A DNA stretch of 23,962 nucleotides from Paramacrobiotus richtersi (Eukaryota > Tardigrada > Eutardigrada > Parachela > Macrobiotidae): positions 1 through 23,962 of the forward strand of contig JAQGAU010000781.1 in assembly GCA_034698045.1 (NCBI GenBank), read 5' to 3'. This document shows positions 19,500-23,962 of this stretch, in pieces. Every line of letters begins with the position of its first letter. The first letter of the stretch is position 1. A model generated the notes under the pieces. The model saw nothing but the letters and a program-made list of their open reading frames with translations. It had not been told where the DNA came from and searched no databases. The position numbers were made by a program, and so were the translations under genes.

Positions 19500-20302
19500 T
19501 ATGTTGTGGGATGCTGAAACTTCGGCTCCCGACAGGTAGTACCCGGGTACTTGGGTTCTCGGGTTTTCGGGTACTCCGTATGTTGTGGGATGCTGAAACT
19601 TCGGCTCCCGACAGGTAGTACCGGTTCTCGAGTTCTTGGGTTGTCATGTACTTGGGTACTGCATATGTTGTGGGATGCTGAAACTTCGGCTCCCGACAGG
19701 TAGTACCCGGTTCTCGGGTTCTTGGGTTCTTGGGTACTCCGTATGTTATGTGGTGCTGGAACTTCGGCTCTCGACTGGTAGTACCCGGTTCTCAGGTTCT
19801 CGGGTTTTCGGTAACTCCGTATGTTGTGGGATGCTGAAACTTCGGCTCCCGACAGGTAGTACCCGGTTCTTTGTTCTTGGGTGCTCCGTATGATATGTGG
19901 TGCTGAAACTTCGGCTCCCGACAGGTAGTACCCGGTTCTCGGGTTCTTGGGTACCTTGGATGATATGTGGTGCTGAAACTTCGGCTCCCGACAGGTAGTA
20001 CCCGGTTCTCGGGTTCTCGGGTTCTTGGGTACCTTGGATGATATGTGGTGCTGAAACTTTGGCTCCCGACAGGTAGTACCCGGTTCTCGGGTTCTTGGGT
20101 ACTCTGTATGATATGTGGTGCTGAAACTTCGGCTCCCGACAGGTAGTACCCGGTTCTCGGGTTCTTGGGTACTCCGTATGTTATGTGGTGCTGAAACTTC
20201 GGCTCCCGACAGGTAGTACCCGGTTCTCGGGTTCTTGGGTACTCCGTATGATATGTGGTGCTGGAACTTCGGCTCCCGACAGGTAGTACCCGGTTCTCGG
20301 GG
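19500..20302. repeat. Minisatellite, 69-85 bp unit, 11 clear copies
   Basis: The motif ttcggctccc (one copy tttggctccc, one ttcggctctc) occurs at 19521, 19600, 19685, 19763, 19841, 19910, 19980, 20058, 20128, 20198 and 20268. Spacings are 79, 85, 78, 78, 69, 70, 78, 70, 70 and 70. The basic unit is 70 bases; some longer copies carry an extra 8-base gggttctc-like block. Weaker heads of the same unit (cgacaggtagtacccggt-like) occur near 19152 and 19283, so the array really starts near 19140. Right-hand copies are the most uniform, as expected if recent expansion happened there. No coding meaning is apparent. Confidence 0.9.
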
Positions 20303-20357
20303 TTATAGTCTACAGGACGCGCCGGTTCCAGTGAACGCGTTCAATGTAGCAGCTTGT

Positions 20358-21292
20358 TCAAAGTACGCGAGTGTTCAAAGTCACAGGTTTTACTGTACTG
20401 ATATCGTCATGGAAACTGCCGAGCAGTTTGCTGGTGATCGTTCTAGCCGTGGATCTTTGCACTCCCCGCATCACCATACACAGGTGCCTACGTCGAAAAA
20501 CAATTATTCCCCCAAGTCTGAATAATATCTGTTTGTCCGGCTTACCGGTGATAATGGACTTTCTTAAACTTACATTGTTTCCATCACAATAGCCACGCCG
20601 GTCGGCTGAACGGCTTCCTGGATAGCGGTAGCGATCTGCCTGGTCAGACGCTCTTGTGTTTGCAAGCGGCGACTATAAGCTTCGACTATTTGGACAATTT
20701 TGCTTTGGCTCAGCAAACGGTTCCTGGGCTGGTATCCGACATGGAGTTTGCCCATGAAAGGTAGCAAGTGGTCTTCACACATGGAGAAAACGTCAGTATC
20801 CTTTACGATGACCATCCCCTCATAATTTTCCATACAAACAGCATCTTTGGTCATATCTACCATACGTCAAAAGTAAGTTTACGGATTTTTATTTTATCTC
20901 AGAACAGGATTCAATGGTCAAGTAGCTATGTTTATCCGGAAGCAGAATATGGATCAGGAACGTTGTAGCTTAAAGTTGGTGCTAGCTTAAAAAAATGTAA
21001 TGTTTCCGCATGGATGACTGGTACTGAGTACTCTCTTGGGTTATGGTAACCGTTGACAGACGTTTCGTACGCGTACCGTACATATGCAATGTCACAAATG
21101 TGTATGTCTGGCTATATACAAACCTGAAATGTCCTCCTCATATCCTTCTGTAAAAAACGACCAGACTTCAGCCGCCCGGTCTGGTGTGTGAAGTAAACCC
21201 TCGCGGTCGGGATTTTCACCGATGCCAGCTAGGAGAGTGCGGTAGATGGCAGCCATTAGGGAAGGATTTACGTTGCGACGGTCGTATGTCAT
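20358..21292 (-). CDS. GCH1: GTP cyclohydrolase I
   Basis: Catalyses GTP to 7,8-dihydroneopterin triphosphate, the first step of tetrahydrobiopterin synthesis, as a cytosolic decamer. Exons, 5' to 3' on minus: 21292-21124, 20856-20574, 20487-20358. Phases match and give 193 residues, the size of the conserved core; human GCH1 is about 250 because of an N-terminal extension. Family sequence is continuous: GIGENPDREGLLHTPDRAAE, GYEEDISDM, MVIVKDTDVFSMCE, GKLHVGYQP, SKIVQIVEAYSRRLQTQERL, METMHLCMVMRGVQ. The zinc ligands Cys (SMCE), His (EDHLLPF) and the later Cys (HLCM) are present. One striking change: the usual Cys-Glu-His-His is Cys-Glu-Asp-His, replacing a conserved active-site His (E. coli His112). 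The C-terminus after GSFHDD is shorter and unlike the usual TREEF ending. The start is the first in-frame ATG before the core; the frame continues upstream without an ATG. The stop lies about 55 bases from the minisatellite. Confidence 0.9.
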
Positions 21293-21487
21293 CGAATCAG
21301 TCTCCCCTTCTTGCTTCTCATACAGCGTATCAATAGAGTGCTCAGTATCAGTCGTGCCTCTGGAAGTTGATTGGGTCTCACGTGCCCCAAGCCTTCCGGC
21401 CGACTCAAGGCCACTTTCGAGGTTTTTTACCGGTAGCTCTATATGCGACTCGTCGCTGACTTGAGGCCGCTCATTAGGCCTTCTAGA
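21293..21487 (-). other. In-frame open extension upstream of the GTP cyclohydrolase start
   Basis: Upstream of the ATG at 21292 the same frame stays open for 65 codons back to a TGA at 21490-21488, with no ATG. The encoded sequence would be Ser/Glu/Thr-rich and disordered (ETQSTSRGTTDTEHS), like the variable N-termini of animal GTP cyclohydrolases. Its first ~50 bases overlap the last codons of the kinase gene (stop at 21439). Either it is leader sequence, or it codes as part of a longer isoform reached by splicing from an upstream exon. Confidence 0.35.
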
Positions 21488-22478
21488 TCAATGCGGTTTC
21501 TGGGTGGTTTGCGGAGACATCTCTCAATCAAATGGAACAGGTCACGCGGAATCGATTCCGTAATAACAGGAACATAGCCACTGGCAATCTCCAGCACAAC
21601 AGCATAATCGGTTAAGCGACCGGGCACTTTAAACCGCTCTACTGGCGCGCCCCTGATGAACCACCTGTCTTTGTTATTTACATACAAGTTGGATAAATCC
21701 AGAATAATACAACCAAGACTCCAAGTGTCGCTTTCGTTGGTGATTTTCTCGTCGGTGCCATATGTCAGTAGCTGTGGCAGTTCTGGTGACATATAGCGTC
21801 CGGTGTCAAAGAACGTTCGTACGTCAACGGAGTCGCTCGTGCATTGCTGCATTTCTACCGAGTTCTCCATTCCACCAACTTTAAGAACAGTACGGGCATG
21901 TTTCATGGTCAGAAAGACATTCCTTGGTTTCAAATCCGTGTGGGTGATGCCGCTCCAATGCAAAAACTGGAGTCCTTCTGCTATCTGTGCGGAATAATCC
22001 ACAACCGTTTCGAACGCCAGTTTTTCTTTCCCTTGGTTTGTACTGCTTTGTTCAGTTTTCCAGATGAAGTCCGCTAGGTTACCGTCTATGACAAAAATAC
22101 CGTGAATGCCTGTTATTTGAAGAGTGTCTTCGTCTTACCAGCAAGATATTCCATCGCCAGTTCCACCGTCATCGTCAGTTTGCCCGTCCCCCATTGGATA
22201 ATCGGTTTGAAATACTCAATCAAATTTTCATGCTTAAAGGTCAGAAGTGTCTTCCACAACACGAACAAGTCTCGACCAAGCCTTGTGGTCTCAACACGCT
22301 TTACTTCTTTTTCAAGGAAATACCATTTCCACACAGCAGCCGCTTCTGGTGTATCATTATCGTATGGTTCCAAAACTGCCGCTTTAAACAGCTGACCCAA
22401 GTTACTGTGCTGTAAAAGGCTCCCGGTCTGGTAATTTACGTCACGGCCGCATGTTTCCGTAGGGAACTGAGAATCCAT
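21439..22478 (-). CDS. Kinase-like protein with intact HTDLK loop but no DFG Asp
   Basis: Exons, 5' to 3' on minus: 22478-22139 and 22085-21439, joined in phase 1 across a 53-bp intron, giving 328 residues. The kinase domain covers about 28-325. The glycine loop is degenerate (LGQLFKAAVL). The beta3 Lys is probably Lys51 (AAVWKW). The beta4 region reads FKHENLIEYF and the hinge MEYLADGNL. The catalytic loop HTDLKPRN (162-169) keeps Asp164, Lys166 and Asn169, but the DFG motif is GME (185-187), so the metal-binding Asp is missing. The activation segment ends MSPEL and the F-helix is SDTWSLGCIILDL. No signal peptide or membrane span is seen, so it should be cytoplasmic. The overall character is serine/threonine-like. 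Loss of DFG Asp predicts weak or no activity, though the rest of the site is better kept than in the other two. The GTP cyclohydrolase ATG lies 146 bases downstream on the same strand. A TATAA on minus at 22548-22544 is a possible promoter element. Confidence 0.87.
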
Positions 22479-23124
22479 TATTTCATCAGATTATTGAAAT
22501 ATGCGTTGCCGTTGATTGATATTTTCTTCAGAACAAAAGGCTGTTATAAGTGCAGAGCAGGACCGAAACAACTGCCTAAAACAGTCAGAATATTACTTGC
22601 GCAATCAAAGCCAAAATATTGCTTGTAATAATAGCTGTTGCTCCGGTCAGTTAGCGTTATACTTGTCAAGGTGGCTGCTTGAGCAGGTAAATTGACAAGA
22701 AAGCGCTAATTAACTAGAGTTTCCGTTACCGCGATCTGCTGCAACAAACTGATGCCGGTAAGAAGTACTTGTCGATGCGAGAACAGCATTCTATCAGCAA
22801 AGGGTTATTGAGGTGGATGCTTTTCTATGGTAAACGAGTAAACAACTTTCCACGATAAGATAAACAAAACTTTAGTAATTCTTTTCTTATTGCACACAGA
22901 GGCGGCAATAACATTGTCAAACCGTGCCGCGGTCAGCGGTACTACTTTGGTAACTTTACAGTATAACAATGAAATGCTGTTATCTTGTCAGCGTGATAGC
23001 ACGAGCGTATTATTGGAGCGCAGTTTACGGTCACATTGTGCGAAGCTGTGAATCGTATTTAGCTACCGAGGTGGGCAGGTAACAAGCAGCTTTGTGAACC
23101 GCCATTATACCGTGTTTATGCAAA
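22479..23124. promoter_or_regulatory. Divergent intergenic region between two kinase genes
   Basis: The 646 bases between the minus-strand start at 22478 and the plus-strand start at 23125 have no recognisable gene and must contain both promoters. A TATAA in minus orientation lies at 22548-22544. No equally clear element is seen for the plus-strand gene. Confidence 0.35.
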
Positions 23125-23135
23125 ATGCCGGATAA
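23118..23135 (+). other. Five-codon upstream ORF overlapping the 23125 start
   Basis: An ATG at 23118 opens MQNAG and stops at 23133-23135, overlapping the ATG at 23125 in another frame. The 23125 ATG is used in the model because it leads into the kinase domain. If transcription starts upstream, the overlapping ORF could reduce initiation at the main start. Confidence 0.3.
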
Positions 23136-23962
23136 CGTTGCCGATTCTGTGATGCGATGTCGCAAATGTGACTACGAACTTTGCTGCTTTGTTGGCCGCG
23201 GTCGTCATGGCATAGTGTACAAAGCATGCATTAACAGCTGTGGTTGCGATGTCTTTCAGAATATGGAGAATATTGCCGTAAAGGAGGTGTGTTTCTTTGC
23301 AAAAGCAGAGCAGAAGCTCGATGAAGAGAAGGAATCGCTAAGAAAACGGTGCCTTCGACTGATTCACCTAAACAATACCAACCTTATCAGCTATTTCGGA
23401 CTAACGATAAAGAATTCAACGGCAGAAATCATGATGGATTATTGTACATGTAAGTCAATTGCTATTCGATCTGCCCAGCGATAGCATGTAAGCGCTACCT
23501 AGCTGAGCGGAAAATGTGTATTCCTATCAGATGCTGCATTTTTCTTGCGGTCGAACGTAATTTGCCCATCGGTCCATCGCATACTGATACGTGCAGATTC
23601 TCGCATCGCCCAGAACATAAGGCATAAAATTAACACCTTCTAAAGCAATGCTAACTCAGTACATTGCGAGTAGAATACAAAAAGGCATGCGACTATCAAA
23701 AAGCATTCACTTTTCGTTAGTGGGTCAAAAATTAAAAGTTACAATTATGAATTGACAGTGTGTATTATATCTAGACGGCGATCTGGAGCGCTACATCACA
23801 GAAGTGGACAACGGAGAACAGAAACTGACCAAAGCTATGATAATTCAATTCACCAAGCAAATAACGCTGGGAGTGCAATTTCTGCATAGCGTAAAAAATG
23901 ATCTTCCTGTATGTCGTACATTTACTGATACGTGTTTACCTGTTCTCTCTACTTCCGTTAAC
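23125..23962 (+). CDS. Protein kinase, N-terminal part, cut by the window edge
   Basis: Exons 23125-23449 and 23775-23908 join in phase 1 (donor gtaagtc, acceptor atatctag); a donor gtatgt at 23909 leads out of the window. 152 residues plus a split codon are visible. The glycine loop is canonical (GRGRHGIVYKA, residues 24-34), and the ATP-binding Lys is Lys53 (IAVKEV). An alphaC region rich in Glu follows (KLDEEKESL), then LISYFG and the hinge MMDYCTYGDLERYI. The alphaE helix ends QFLHSVKNDLP, just before where HRD should start. This is the only one of the four kinase-fold genes here with an intact N-lobe, so it may be an active serine/threonine-type kinase; the catalytic loop and DFG are outside the window. 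Cys-rich inserts near the start (CRKC, CGC) are not a recognised domain. Confidence 0.85.

Noticed and set aside
19216-19893. Several overlapping plus-strand ORFs of 85-119 codons rich in Gly, Leu, Ser and Val
   Set aside because: They are open in all three frames only because the tandem repeat lacks stops and its period is not a multiple of three; no start context, domain or splice signals.
19140-20302. CRISPR-like or telomere-like array
   Set aside because: Units are tandem without unique spacers, the host is eukaryotic, and the G-rich blocks are not a simple short telomeric repeat.

Overview
This is eukaryotic, invertebrate animal DNA. Coding regions are broken by short spliceosomal introns (about 57-330 bp, GT..AG, phases matching at every junction used here). 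The recognisable proteins are animal ones: a lysosomal PPT2-type thioesterase, GTP cyclohydrolase I, two gustatory-receptor-like 7TM proteins, a trypsin-like protease and four kinase-domain genes. A small ecdysozoan such as a tardigrade is my guess; the sequence alone does not prove the phylum. All exon models were built by hand from splice signals and reading phase.

Layout. 1-1353 (+): 3' end of an unrecognised gene, whose last intron is AT-rich and internally repetitive. 1354-4334: gene-poor, with a degenerate repeat family and a palindrome. 4335-7686 (-): an eight-exon gene predicted to encode about 791 residues as signal peptide, trypsin-like protease, Thr/Pro repeat stalk, membrane segments and pseudokinase. 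8282-9692 (+): a two-exon pseudokinase, divergent from it across about 600 bp. 11362-11733 (+): a small secreted orphan protein. 12128-13624 (+): PPT2, six exons. 14593-15733 (+) and 17581-18683 (-): two convergent, paralogous chemoreceptors sharing a C-terminal intron position. 19140-20300: a GC-richer minisatellite with 59-bp and about 70-bp units. 20358-21292 (-): GTP cyclohydrolase I, three exons, ending next to the minisatellite. 21439-22478 (-): a kinase-like gene 146 bp upstream of it on the same strand. 23125 to the end (+): the N-lobe of another kinase, with an intact glycine loop and lysine, cut by the window.

How they fit together. Kinase-fold genes dominate. In the three whose activation segment is visible, the metal-binding Asp of DFG is Gly (GYL, GLG, GME), and two also lack the catalytic-loop Asp. 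This looks like a local cluster of pseudokinases beside one more canonical kinase. The most unusual object is the membrane protein joining an extracellular serine protease (His, Asp and Ser all present) to a cytoplasmic pseudokinase. It reads as a possible protease-coupled receptor. The remaining genes look like ordinary metabolic or sensory neighbours.
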